The notes under the pieces were generated by a model, which was given only the letters and a program-made list of their open reading frames with translations, searched no databases and had not been told where the DNA came from. From NCBI GenBank assembly GCA_040216555.1, contig JAVJOW010000033.1, positions 124,001-188,000 on the forward strand: a stretch of 64,000 bases of DNA, read 5' to 3'. This document shows positions 52,544 through 61,396 of this stretch, one piece after another; within the stretch, counting starts at the first letter, position 1, and each line of letters opens with the position of its first letter. Origin of the DNA: Arenibacter sp040216555 (GTDB taxonomy: Bacteria; Bacteroidota; Bacteroidia; Flavobacteriales; Flavobacteriaceae). The translations under genes and the position numbers were made by a program.

Positions 52544-53452
52544 TCAATCTTTTAGATCAAAAGTGGCACTTACAGGATAATGATCGGACAAAAACCAATT
52601 CTCTGGTCCGTTATGGACTTGGGCATCCGTACATTTTTCAGAAAGCCAAGGTGAAACCATAATATAATCTATGCGTTCCATACGTGAGAGAAGTTGATCG
52701 GTGGCTTTTTGATTGACCTCACCCAATACCCGCCCTGGAAAACTACCTCTTTCTGCTAATCCTGCAGTATATTTTTGAACTACATCAAATAAAGGCAATG
52801 AAAGAAATTTGGACATTACAGCATAATCCAATCCTCCATTTTCTATATTGCCGTTTAAACCCTTTCCCAGGTTGGACTCCCTTAATCTTGTTAACAAATA
52901 ACCATTAGGGTCATATAAATCAGCCTCAAAGGGCGAATGGGCATTAAAATCGCCCAATACTACGTATTTAGAAGTAGATTTGGTGATGGCATCCACTTTC
53001 GCAGATAATATACCGGCCTCTTCCCGTCTTCTTGCAATGCTTCCTGGGTGGAGATGAACTACCAAAAAATCAATTCCGTTAGTTTTACAGTGCAAAGCCC
53101 CGTGATGCATACCATCTACTATTTTCTCCTTTAGTTCAATAGGATACTTGGAGGTAAAACCAACTGAATAACCCGTTGTTTTCAATAGCACGGAATATCC
53201 ATGCCCCCAAACTTCGGCATCTTCCTGCAACTTTTCCAGGGTATAGGCACACAATTCCTGAAGGGCCACCACATCTGGAGTTTGGGCACTTATCCAATTT
53301 TGAACCTTCCCCCTTCTTTCATTATCCTTGCCCCAATCATATCCATTCCAAATGTTGTAGGTAATAATTTTAAAATCGCCCAGCTCACTTTGGGACATAA
53401 GTGAAAATGGGAGAAATGCAACTACGGTTAATAAAATATTCCGTAAAATCAT
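52544..53452 (-). CDS. Secreted endonuclease/exonuclease/phosphatase family protein
   Basis: An exported 302-residue protein with signal peptide to about residue 20 (FSLMSQS) and the EEP fold: ITYNIWNG, VALQELC, LGDFNAHSP and the C-terminal SDHYPVSA, which together hold the metal and catalytic residues. It may act as a phosphodiesterase or nuclease; the substrate is not evident. Separate from the sulfatase gene by 116 bases. Confidence 0.88.
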   Translation of the reverse strand: MILRNILLTVVAFLPFSLMSQSELGDFKIITYNIWNGYDWGKDNERRGKVQNWISAQTPDVVALQELCAYTLEKLQEDAEVWGHGYSVLLKTTGYSVGFTSKYPIELKEKIVDGMHHGALHCKTNGIDFLVVHLHPGSIARRREEAGILSAKVDAITKSTSKYVVLGDFNAHSPFEADLYDPNGYLLTRLRESNLGKGLNGNIENGGLDYAVMSKFLSLPLFDVVQKYTAGLAERGSFPGRVLGEVNQKATDQLLSRMERIDYIMVSPWLSEKCTDAQVHNGPENWFLSDHYPVSATFDLKD

Positions 53453-53568
53453 TGTTCTAATTTTATTTATATGTTCATCGTATAGAATATGGCAGCCTTC
53501 ATAAACACTTCAATTGGTAGCCCGACATTTAAACTAGTTTATCGCGTTTATTTAGGACAAACACCTAT

Positions 53569-55038
53569 CTAATTATTCATCCCGTATTCAATTCCTAAAT
53601 CATTTTTCCTTATGGATTTCAGTTTTTCTGTTAACTTCAGCTGCATTTCCTGAACCACATCATCATAAGCTGGATTATGCGCCAAATTATTATATTGTTT
53701 GGCATCGTACTCCATGTCAAAAAGTTCCATTCCTGCTCCGGCATCTTCATTATATTGTATATAAGCCCATTTATGGTTCCGTACTAAAAACGACTTGCCT
53801 CCCTGGCTCACAGAAAAAGCAAAATTCCTTACTTCCACTTGGGGGTTGTTCAAAGTTTTTACAAGACTTCTCCCCTGTAATCCCTTGGAAGCCTCCATCC
53901 CCGCCAAATCGGCCAAGGTGGGATACAGGTCCAAAAGTTCAGCAAAAGAATTGCAGACCGCCGGTGCTTTTCCAGGCACCTTGATAATCAAAGGAACCCT
54001 AACCGATTCCTCATGCAGGCTTACCTTCATCCAAAAACGGTGTTCCCCTAAATGAAATCCGTGGTCCGAAGTAAAAACAACAATGGTATTGTCCTCCAAG
54101 CCTTCTTCCTTTAAAGCCTTTAATATCTTTCCCACCTGTGCATCCATATAGGCTACAGATGCATAATACCCAGCTACTGCCTTTTTTTCCTGTTCCTCCG
54201 ACATTTCCCCATTTACAGTGGTTACATAGTTAATTCCACGAGCAGGAATATCGTCCCAATCATTTTCAACTTTAGGGGGCAATACCATTTGCTCATGGGG
54301 ATAAGGTTCAAAATACTTACTTGGAGCCACAAATGGCACATGGGGTCTTACCAGCCCAACCGCCAAAAAGAAAGGATTGTTTTTGTGCTGTTTAATAAGT
54401 TCAACAGCTTTTTCAGCAGTTTTCCCATCAGAATGTGCCAAATCATCCCCATCCGCTTTTACAATGGTCATAACATTTCCGCCTTTCCTTGGCTTAAGAC
54501 CGTATGGATTATTTTGCACCAATTCGGCCTCCCCTTCCGCAGTCCATTCCGGACCTTGACTATTAAAGCGTTCGGTCCATGAGGCTTCGTCGTCCTGCCC
54601 ATTGGAACCCGTCTCAATATCTATAGGCACTCCCATATGGTATATCTTGCTTACCCTTGCCGTATAATATCCGTTATCCTTGAACAATTGTGTAAGTGAT
54701 TTTCTTGAGGGCCCCACGTTTTCCCTGCCACTGACATAGCCATAGGTATTGGTAGCATTGGGATAATAGCCGAACATTAAAGAAGCTCTAGAAGGGCCAC
54801 AGACGGGATACTGGGTATAGGCTCTGGTATATTTGGTACCGTGAGCTGCCAAATTATCAATATTCGGGGTATGAGACATCTTATTTTCATACGACGAGAC
54901 TGCAGTAGCAGTTAAATCGTCCGCAATTATGAACAGTACATTGGGTTTATTGTTCTTGTTCTTTTTACTAGGTTTGCCCTGTTGTGATTGTCCTAAAAAA
55001 AAACACAACATAAAGAGACAAAAAAGCCATTTTCTCAT
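53569..55038 (-). CDS. Secreted sulfatase (formylglycine type)
   Basis: A 489-residue exported arylsulfatase-superfamily enzyme. Signal peptide from ATG 55038 (MRKWLFCLFM to GQSQQ); two earlier Met codons (55047, 55083) are also in frame. Metal-binding Asp40-Asp41 in IIADDLTA and the formylglycine motif CGPSR (Cys80-Arg84) mark it as a Cys-type enzyme needing an activating enzyme. FTSDHGFHLGEH and PLIIKVPG follow. It looks like the iduronate-2-sulfatase branch, so algal sulfated polysaccharides are a plausible substrate. Confidence 0.92.
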   Translation of the reverse strand: MRKWLFCLFMLCFFLGQSQQGKPSKKNKNNKPNVLFIIADDLTATAVSSYENKMSHTPNIDNLAAHGTKYTRAYTQYPVCGPSRASLMFGYYPNATNTYGYVSGRENVGPSRKSLTQLFKDNGYYTARVSKIYHMGVPIDIETGSNGQDDEASWTERFNSQGPEWTAEGEAELVQNNPYGLKPRKGGNVMTIVKADGDDLAHSDGKTAEKAVELIKQHKNNPFFLAVGLVRPHVPFVAPSKYFEPYPHEQMVLPPKVENDWDDIPARGINYVTTVNGEMSEEQEKKAVAGYYASVAYMDAQVGKILKALKEEGLEDNTIVVFTSDHGFHLGEHRFWMKVSLHEESVRVPLIIKVPGKAPAVCNSFAELLDLYPTLADLAGMEASKGLQGRSLVKTLNNPQVEVRNFAFSVSQGGKSFLVRNHKWAYIQYNEDAGAGMELFDMEYDAKQYNNLAHNPAYDDVVQEMQLKLTEKLKSIRKNDLGIEYGMNN

Positions 55039-55250
55039 TTTAAACATACTTTTAAGTTTGATCAATAGAAACATATTAAACACATTGGAATATTAATTAA
55101 TGCCAATTTATTTTTCACAATCCCGCCAATCTCAAAGAAGCTATGGTATTAAAGGGCCATTGCATGTTAGTTTTCAGCGTTGGAAAAACGAATCTAATAA
55201 ATACAAATAAGACTGTGTTAAAAAGCTACATAAATCCTAAAAAAATCTCC

Positions 55251-55258
55251 TATTTTTG
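55251..55258 (+). promoter_or_regulatory. -7 element, nearly touching the rlmD ATG
   Basis: Exact TAnnTTTG (tatttttg), 4 bases before the ATG at 55263. It also rules out the longer frame from 55143. Confidence 0.7.
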
Positions 55259-55262
55259 CGCC

Positions 55263-56678
55263 ATGCGCAGAAAGAATACAAGACAAGTTTTTGAAAACGT
55301 AGAAGTAGTAGATGCAGGAGCCAAAGGCAAGACAATAGGAAAAGCACCCGACGGACGTGTAATTTTCCTGACCAACACTGTCCCGGGAGATGTAGTGGAC
55401 GTTATGACCACTAAAAAGAGAAAAGCATATTTCGAAGGGGTTGCTACTAAATTCCATACTTTTTCCAATAAAAGAACTACTCCAGTTTGCGAGCATTTTG
55501 GAGTATGTGGCGGTTGCAAATGGCAGGATATGGGTTATGAGCACCAGCTGTTCTACAAACAAAAGGAGGTAGAAAACAACCTTCGTAGAATTGGCCATTT
55601 GGAACTGCCAAAAACCAGTACCATCCTAGGCTCAAAAAAACAGTATTTCTACAGGAACAAAATGGAATTTTCTTTTTCGGATAGCCGATGGTTGACCCTG
55701 GAGGAAATAAACTCCGGTAAGGAAATTGATAATAAAAACGCCCTGGGATTTCATATCCCTGGTATGTGGGACAAAATATTGGACATTAAAAAATGTCATT
55801 TACAGGAAGATCCTTCCAATGCCATCAGGTTGGAAATAAAGGATTTTGCTATTAAGAACAATATATCTTTCTTTAATCCCAGGAATCAGTGGGGTATGCT
55901 GCGCACCGTGATGATACGCACCTCCTCTACGGGTGAAATTATGGTCATGGTCCAATTTTATGAGAACGATTTGGAAAAAAGGGAATTATTAATGGACCAT
56001 TTGGCAGTAAGTTTTCCAGAAATAACTTCTCTGCTATATGTTATCAATCAAAAACAAAATGACACCATATATGACCAAGAAATCATATGTTATTCTGGAA
56101 GGGATCATATATTTGAAGTAATGGAAGGCCTTCAGTTTAAAATAAATGCCAAATCCTTTTACCAAACCAACTCGGACCAAGCCTATGAACTTTACAAGGT
56201 GACCCGTGATTTTGCCGGACTTACCGGCAATGAATTGGTCTATGACCTTTATACAGGTACAGGTACCATTGCACAATTTGTGGCCAAAAAAGCCAAAAAA
56301 GTAATCGGAATAGAGGCCGTTCCCGAGGCTATTGCCGATGCCAAGGCCAATGCTAAAAGAAATAAAATAGACAACGTAGATTTTTTTGTTGGGGATATGA
56401 AGAATATCTTTAATCCTGCTTTCATTAAAGAACACGGTAAGCCAGATCTAATTATTACCGATCCTCCCAGAGATGGTATGCATGCGGCCGTTGTGGAGCA
56501 AATACTATCCATTGCTCCAGAAAAAGTTGTTTATGTTAGCTGTAATAGCGCTACACAAGCCAGGGATTTGGCAATGATGAAGGAGGATTATGAAATATTG
56601 AAAGTGCAGCCGGTGGATATGTTTCCACAAACCCATCATGTTGAAAATGTTGTACTTTTGAAAAAACGGACCAAATAG
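55263..56678 (+). CDS. rlmD: 23S rRNA (uracil-C5)-methyltransferase RlmD-like
   Basis: SAM-dependent methylation of a uracil C5 in 23S rRNA (position 1939 in E. coli numbering). From ATG 55263 it has 471 residues: a TRAM domain, the [4Fe-4S] cysteines Cys76, Cys82 and Cys85 (CEHFGVCGGC), and a methyltransferase core with LVYDLYTGTGTI, DPPRDGMH and the catalytic VSCNSAT. The frame is open to 55143, but the promoter box lies in that part. First gene of an operon with DUF6452 and DUF6048. RlmD and its paralogue RlmCD cannot be separated here. Confidence 0.93.
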   Translation: MRRKNTRQVFENVEVVDAGAKGKTIGKAPDGRVIFLTNTVPGDVVDVMTTKKRKAYFEGVATKFHTFSNKRTTPVCEHFGVCGGCKWQDMGYEHQLFYKQKEVENNLRRIGHLELPKTSTILGSKKQYFYRNKMEFSFSDSRWLTLEEINSGKEIDNKNALGFHIPGMWDKILDIKKCHLQEDPSNAIRLEIKDFAIKNNISFFNPRNQWGMLRTVMIRTSSTGEIMVMVQFYENDLEKRELLMDHLAVSFPEITSLLYVINQKQNDTIYDQEIICYSGRDHIFEVMEGLQFKINAKSFYQTNSDQAYELYKVTRDFAGLTGNELVYDLYTGTGTIAQFVAKKAKKVIGIEAVPEAIADAKANAKRNKIDNVDFFVGDMKNIFNPAFIKEHGKPDLIITDPPRDGMHAAVVEQILSIAPEKVVYVSCNSATQARDLAMMKEDYEILKVQPVDMFPQTHHVENVVLLKKRTK

Positions 56679-56689
56679 TCCATCCGAGC

Positions 56690-57220
56690 ATGAAGAAATT
56701 CTATATTCCTATACTAGTTTTAATTACATTCATCAGCTTTGGAGCCTGCGAAAAAGATGATATTTGTATAGACGGGGACACCCCACTACTAGTGATAAGA
56801 TTTTATGATGTGGACAACCCCACCGTATTAAAAAAGGTAACCAAATTTAGAATTGTGGGAGTTGGTCAGAATACTACAGTTACAACCGTATCTGACAGAA
56901 CCGATTCGGATTCTATTGCCATTCCCTTAAAGGTTACAGAAAAGACCACAGGTTTTTATTTTATTAGCAATTCTTCAAATGTTGAAACTACAGATTCCGG
57001 AGGGGAAACAGTTACCGTTGAAGGGGGAGATTTAGATACCTTGTACTTTAATTACAATAGAATAGATAAGTTTGTTTCCAGGGCATGTGGATATATTGCC
57101 AATTATGAAGATTTAAGTAGCGATCTAAAAACGGAAACCGATAACTGGATAAAGGATATAGAAATTGTAACCCCATTGGTAGAAAATTCAACAGCGGCCC
57201 ATGTTAAGATATATCATTAG
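56690..57220 (+). CDS. DUF6452 family lipoprotein
   Basis: A 176-residue lipoprotein (signal segment, then FGAC with Cys20) with a beta-rich body. LLVIRFYDVDNP and the following VTKFRIVGVG strand are typical of DUF6452. It lies 11 bases after rlmD and overlaps the next gene by 20 bases, so it is part of the same operon. No reaction known. Confidence 0.82.
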   Translation: MKKFYIPILVLITFISFGACEKDDICIDGDTPLLVIRFYDVDNPTVLKKVTKFRIVGVGQNTTVTTVSDRTDSDSIAIPLKVTEKTTGFYFISNSSNVETTDSGGETVTVEGGDLDTLYFNYNRIDKFVSRACGYIANYEDLSSDLKTETDNWIKDIEIVTPLVENSTAAHVKIYH

Positions 57221-58022
57221 TAGTTATTTATTTTTCACCTTCTTTTTGGGATATGCCCAAACCAAGCCTATCGACTTGCAGCCAAAAGATACTGTGGCCC
57301 ACACCGACCCTTACGGTATTAGGGTAGGAATAGATCTTAGCCGCCTGTTAATTTCATTTTTAAATGATGATTACCAAGGACTTGAATTAGTTGGGGATTA
57401 TAGGATAACAAACAAACTGTATGTGGCCGCAGAACTGGGTAATGAAAAGAATACCAGACAAGAGGACCTCTACAATTTTACCACTTCCGGAAGCTATTTA
57501 AAACTTGGGGTAGATTATAATACCTATAGCAATTGGTACGGCATGAACAACTCAATACATGTAGGGGGGCGCTATGCTTATAGTACCTTTAGCCAAACTT
57601 TGAATAATTATCAAATTTTTGACACCAATCGGTATTGGAGCGATCCAGATTACCAGATTAACCCTGGTCCAGATGCTGTAAACGATTTCGCTCTTGGTTC
57701 GGATGTAGCCCAAGAATTTAGTGGACTAAATGCCAGTTGGCTCGAGGCTGTGCTCGGTGTAAAAGCGGAACTCTTCGCCAACATATTTTTGGGAGCAAGT
57801 GTTCGCATTGGATTCTTGGTCAGCAATAAGGAACCGGATAATTTTAGCAACCTATGGATCCCTGGATTCAATAAAGTTACCGACGGGAGTAAATTTGGCG
57901 TTGGCTACAATTATTCCATCACCTATTTTTTACCACTCTACAAAAAAGCAAAAAAAATTAAGGAAAAGGAAGAAGAGCAACCACCGATCCCAGAAAAACC
58001 TAGAGCTCCCGGAAACCCTTAA
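57201..58022 (+). CDS. DUF6048 family outer-membrane-type protein
   Basis: A 273-residue exported protein with signal peptide to about residue 20 (FFLGYAQ), and a beta-strand-rich body with alternating aromatic residues (GVDLSR-like GIDLSRLL, LYVAAELGNEK, YLKLGVDYN) that reads like a small beta-barrel. The C-terminus is a charged Lys/Glu/Pro tail. It matches the DUF6048 family. Its first 20 bases overlap DUF6452; its last 23 overlap the convergent gene. Confidence 0.82.
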   Translation: MLRYIISSYLFFTFFLGYAQTKPIDLQPKDTVAHTDPYGIRVGIDLSRLLISFLNDDYQGLELVGDYRITNKLYVAAELGNEKNTRQEDLYNFTTSGSYLKLGVDYNTYSNWYGMNNSIHVGGRYAYSTFSQTLNNYQIFDTNRYWSDPDYQINPGPDAVNDFALGSDVAQEFSGLNASWLEAVLGVKAELFANIFLGASVRIGFLVSNKEPDNFSNLWIPGFNKVTDGSKFGVGYNYSITYFLPLYKKAKKIKEKEEEQPPIPEKPRAPGNP

Positions 58023-58230
58023 TAAAAATCCATTTCATCATCAGTTTTTCACCTGATTTTGTTTTTACAGCACTAAATTTGGGAGCCAATAAACTTGCGG
58101 CCACCGCGGCTATAAAAGCTAGGACCAGAGTATTGAGCGATAAGAACATCCCAAGTAATAATCGGCCTGCCAAAAATAAAATGGCGAAGCCTAGAAAATT
58201 TAAGATAAGGGCCTTGTGTTTAGGTTTCAA
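58000..58230 (-). CDS. Small two-helix membrane protein
   Basis: A 76-residue protein with two hydrophobic helices (about 7-28 and 32-47) and a basic C-terminal half. Unrecognised family, but size, clear membrane pattern and ATG start support it. Its end overlaps the convergent DUF6048 gene by 23 bases; it starts 32 bases after the THUMP methyltransferase gene on the same strand. Confidence 0.68.
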   Translation of the reverse strand: MKPKHKALILNFLGFAILFLAGRLLLGMFLSLNTLVLAFIAAVAASLLAPKFSAVKTKSGEKLMMKWIFIKGFREL

Positions 58231-58262
58231 GATAACTATACTTTTACATTATCAAATTCGGG

Positions 58263-59426
58263 CTATTCCGCTTTATTAAACTTTGCCTTCTTGCTTCCCT
58301 CGTACATTACATATTTTACCAAGCGCGACTCCAAATGACTATTAAAGACCTTGATCTTTCTTGAAGGACGAAGGCCCACAAACTTTAAGGCCTCCAAATT
58401 GGATGTGATGAACCAGGCATCGGTCCCTGGGTAATTACGTTTTAAGGTGTTTCCTATATCGGTATAAAAATCCTCCATTTCTATATCCAATCGCTCACCG
58501 TAAGGCGGATTGAACACCATATGCAAATGTTTGTCCGTGAATTTTTCCGTATCAAAAAAGTTTTTCCTTTCTACAGTTATATAATCCGATAAATTGGCAT
58601 TGACTATATTATCCTGAGCCTTTCGAACTGCAGATGGTGCCTTGTCATATCCTATGATCTTATGATTAAACTCCCGCGTCCTTTTGAGACTACTGTCCAC
58701 AATTTTTTCAAAAAGATCGGCATCAAAATCGTGCCATTTCTCGAAGGCAAATTCCTTCCTATTAATGTTGGCCGGAATATTACAGGCTATCATGGCTGCT
58801 TCTGTCAATAAAGTGCCACTTCCGCACATAGGGTCCAAAAAATCGCATTGTCCATCCCATCCACTTAACAACAAAAGACCGGCGGCCAAAACCTCATTTA
58901 TGGGCGCAATATTGGTTGCCGTCCTATACCCCCTCTGGTGTAAAGATCTTCCTGATGAATCCAAGGCCACATTGCAGTGATCATTTTGAATATGGATATT
59001 GATCCTAACATCCGGGAATTTTATATCTACATCCGGCCTGCTGCCATCAGTATCCCTAAATTTATCTACTATGGCATCTTTGGTTTTTTGGGATACATAT
59101 AAGGAGTGGGTAAAATTTTCACTATTTACTGTGGCGTCTATGGCAAAAGTTGTGGAGGTCGACAGATAATCGAACCAATCCATGGCATAGATTTTTTTAT
59201 AAAGATCGTTCTCATCCCGAACGCGAAATGAATGAATAGGTTTCACTATTTTAATCGCAGTCCGCAAACAAAGGTTCGCCTTGTACATAAAACCCGTATC
59301 GCCTTCAAAAAAAACGCTCCTAACCCCTTCTTCAACATTTCCTGCACCAAGGTTTCGTAGTTCCTTTGCCAAAATTTCTTCAAAACCAAACATGGTCTTG
59401 GCCACCATTTTAAAATTATTGTTCAT
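58263..59426 (-). CDS. THUMP-domain RNA methyltransferase (RlmL N-half-like)
   Basis: SAM-dependent guanine-N2 methyltransferase class of 387 residues. An N-terminal ferredoxin-like/THUMP part (about 5-160; FGFEEILAKELRNLGA, shown as FGFEEILAKEL) is followed by a Rossmann core with DPMCGSGTLLTEAA and the NPPYGER motif of N2-guanine or N6-adenine enzymes. It resembles the N-terminal half of E. coli RlmL; the second half (RlmK) is absent. An exact -7 box lies 20 bases upstream, divergent from the ZIP gene. Confidence 0.92.
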   Translation of the reverse strand: MNNNFKMVAKTMFGFEEILAKELRNLGAGNVEEGVRSVFFEGDTGFMYKANLCLRTAIKIVKPIHSFRVRDENDLYKKIYAMDWFDYLSTSTTFAIDATVNSENFTHSLYVSQKTKDAIVDKFRDTDGSRPDVDIKFPDVRINIHIQNDHCNVALDSSGRSLHQRGYRTATNIAPINEVLAAGLLLLSGWDGQCDFLDPMCGSGTLLTEAAMIACNIPANINRKEFAFEKWHDFDADLFEKIVDSSLKRTREFNHKIIGYDKAPSAVRKAQDNIVNANLSDYITVERKNFFDTEKFTDKHLHMVFNPPYGERLDIEMEDFYTDIGNTLKRNYPGTDAWFITSNLEALKFVGLRPSRKIKVFNSHLESRLVKYVMYEGSKKAKFNKAE

Positions 59427-59446
59427 ATCTACCTTTAAGATTACCG

Positions 59447-59454
59447 CAAAAATA
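59447..59454 (-). promoter_or_regulatory. Bacteroidota -7 element for the THUMP methyltransferase
   Basis: Exact TAnnTTTG (tatttttg, minus strand), 20 bases before the ATG at 59426; faces the box at 59486-59493 in a 90-base divergent gap. Confidence 0.55.
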
Positions 59455-59485
59455 CGTTAATTTTAGCCCTTATTAGCCAATATGG

Positions 59486-59493
59486 TAATTTTG
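59486..59493 (+). promoter_or_regulatory. Bacteroidota -7 element for the ZIP gene
   Basis: Exact TAnnTTTG (taattttg), 23 bases before the ATG at 59517. Confidence 0.5.
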
Positions 59494-59516
59494 TAGAATA
59501 CCCGAACTAATCCTAA

Positions 59517-60188
59517 ATGAAATATTTATTACCCATTCTTGGCGTATTGCTGAGTTTTATATTTGTATACTTCACAAAACCAAAAAACAAGGAAGTCTTT
59601 AAACTTCTCCTAGCTTTCAGTGGCGCTTTTTTACTGGCACTTACTGTATTTGAATTGTTCCCCGAAGTTTATGGCAGTGCAGAACCAAAAACAGTCGGGG
59701 TATTTATTATGTTGGGGATACTGCTCCAGATTTTTCTTGAATTTTTTTCTAAGGGGGCCGAACACGGGCATGTTCATTTAGATCCAGAAAAATCGGATTT
59801 TCCGTGGATGCTTTTCATAAGCCTATGTATACACTCCCTGCTTGAAGGATTGCCAATAGAAAATCACGGTACTATGCTATATGGAATTTTGATACATAAA
59901 ATTCCCATCGCCATAATCCTTAGCATATTCTTATTAAGCTCTAAGATAAAATTGCAATCCGCATTATTTTTTATCGTTCTTTTCTCTGTGATGACCCCCA
60001 TAGGTACCTACATTGCTGCCAATTATGAGTTTGTCCATAGGTATGCCGTCTTGCTGAACGCTTTGGTAATTGGTGTTTTCCTCCATATCTCAACGGTGAT
60101 TTTGTTTGAAAGTTCGGAAGCTCATAAATTCAACCTTCGTAAATTGGTAGTCATTATACTGGGTATCGCAATAGCTTATTCCCTATAA
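59517..60188 (+). CDS. ZIP family metal transporter
   Basis: A membrane protein of 223 residues with about seven hydrophobic segments. The ZIP metal motifs are visible as HSLLEGLPIE and HKIPIAIILS in adjacent helices, preceded by a His-rich loop (AEHGHVHLD). Likely uptake of zinc or another divalent ion. The final base of the stop is shared with the first base of the DUF4268 start, so the two are coupled. Confidence 0.88.
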   Translation: MKYLLPILGVLLSFIFVYFTKPKNKEVFKLLLAFSGAFLLALTVFELFPEVYGSAEPKTVGVFIMLGILLQIFLEFFSKGAEHGHVHLDPEKSDFPWMLFISLCIHSLLEGLPIENHGTMLYGILIHKIPIAIILSIFLLSSKIKLQSALFFIVLFSVMTPIGTYIAANYEFVHRYAVLLNALVIGVFLHISTVILFESSEAHKFNLRKLVVIILGIAIAYSL

Positions 60189-60616
60189 TGTTTAGTAAGG
60201 AAGAAGCGAAAAAGTTGAGGCAGGATTTCTGGATTTCTTTTGGAAAGTCATTTCCCAGAAAATGGATTCTTTATAACACGGGAATAAAAGATTTCTCATT
60301 TAAGTTCCACTTTGATTTGTCCTCTGCCATGGTTTCGATGGATATTGAAAACCAAGACTTGGAGAAACGTCTGGAATTATGGGAAAAATTGATTTCCCTT
60401 CAGTCGCTTTTCAAGGAGGAATATCTACCAAATGCCCTTTTCCAGGATACGGTTATTCTTGATAACGGCAAGGAAATTTCAAGGGTATCCGTGCGTTTGG
60501 AAAATGTATCCATACATAATAAAAATACCTGGCAGGAGACCATGCTATTTTTAAAGGAGAACATGGCCAAATTTGAAGATTTCTTCAACGAATATGAAGA
60601 TATTATTAGACCCTAA
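60188..60616 (+). CDS. DUF4268 family protein
   Basis: A 142-residue soluble protein matching DUF4268: an early WISFGKSFPRKW, then KDFSFKFHFDL and a late WQETMLFLKENMAKFEDFF segment. The domain is also found fused to restriction-modification-type proteins elsewhere; as a stand-alone gene its role is unknown. Coupled to the ZIP gene and overlapping the convergent hemolysin III gene by 4 bases. Confidence 0.82.
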   Translation: MFSKEEAKKLRQDFWISFGKSFPRKWILYNTGIKDFSFKFHFDLSSAMVSMDIENQDLEKRLELWEKLISLQSLFKEEYLPNALFQDTVILDNGKEISRVSVRLENVSIHNKNTWQETMLFLKENMAKFEDFFNEYEDIIRP

Positions 60617-61230
60617 ACCACATCTATCAAAATAAAAAACCAATGACTGATGGCTCCTCCCAGCACGAACAAATGCCAGATAAAGTGATTATAAGGAATT
60701 CTTTCAATGGCATAAAAAAGAATCCCTAAGGTATATAATGCACCCCCTAGAAAAAGTGCCCCCAGCCCAAAGGCTGAAGTATTACTTAGCAAATTGTCCA
60801 AATCCAACACGATCAACCAGCCCATTACCAAATAAAGTAAAAGCGATATAAATTCGTATTTACCAGTATAAAATAACTTCAATAGCGTACCAACGGCAGC
60901 TATACCCCAAACGGTATAAAATAGTAGCCATCCATTACCTTTTTCAAGCATTATTAAGGCCACTGGCGTATAGGTCCCAGCAATTAAAAAATAAATGCTG
61001 ATGTGATCCAATATCCTTAATTTGTTTTTCAAATTGGGATCACTGACAAGATGGTATAAGGTTGATGCAGTAAATAAAAGTACAAAGGTTAGACTGTAAA
61101 CAACAATGGAAAAAATTCCATAAGAATTATGCCGATCGTTAATCTGATAAAGCACAACAAACCCTATCAATCCAAGAATGATTCCTAGGCCATGTGAAAG
61201 GGTATTCAATTTTTCTTCTTTTTCCAGCAT
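60613..61230 (-). CDS. Hemolysin III family (PAQR-like) membrane protein
   Basis: A 205-residue protein with seven hydrophobic segments. Family markers: NTLSHGLGIILG, ASTLYHLVSD, LDHISIYFLIAGTYTPVAL (shown as LDHISIYFLIAG) and WHLFVLGGAISHW, which hold the conserved histidines and aspartate of the putative zinc-hydrolase site. The name hemolysin is historical; a ceramidase-like or lipid-modifying role is suggested for relatives. A palindrome and a -7 box lie just upstream. Confidence 0.9.
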   Translation of the reverse strand: MLEKEEKLNTLSHGLGIILGLIGFVVLYQINDRHNSYGIFSIVVYSLTFVLLFTASTLYHLVSDPNLKNKLRILDHISIYFLIAGTYTPVALIMLEKGNGWLLFYTVWGIAAVGTLLKLFYTGKYEFISLLLYLVMGWLIVLDLDNLLSNTSAFGLGALFLGGALYTLGILFYAIERIPYNHFIWHLFVLGGAISHWFFILIDVV

Positions 61231-61249
61231 GTATAGGATGTTGATTATA

Positions 61250-61272
61250 CAAAATTAACTAAAGTTAATTTT
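61250..61272 (-). promoter_or_regulatory. Promoter with overlapping 9-bp palindrome
   Basis: Exact -7 box taattttg on the minus strand (61250-61257), 19 bases before the hemolysin III ATG, sits within one arm of a perfect 9-bp dyad (61251-61259 with 61264-61272, loop taaa). It could be an operator. The same hairpin, 125 bases past the stop of the MG2/plug gene, could instead act as its terminator. Confidence 0.5.
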
Positions 61273-61396
61273 ACATAAATACCCTGCCTTAGGAAATAAA
61301 TAACATTGCCCCTTCCACAAAAATAAATGTTCTAACAGGCAATAACTCCATTAAAATATTAAATATACAAATTACATCTACCTCATTGGGCTACGA

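Noticed and set aside
55143..55262. Longer N-terminus of rlmD
   Set aside because: The promoter box lies 4 bases before the ATG at 55263 and the extra residues do not resemble the family.
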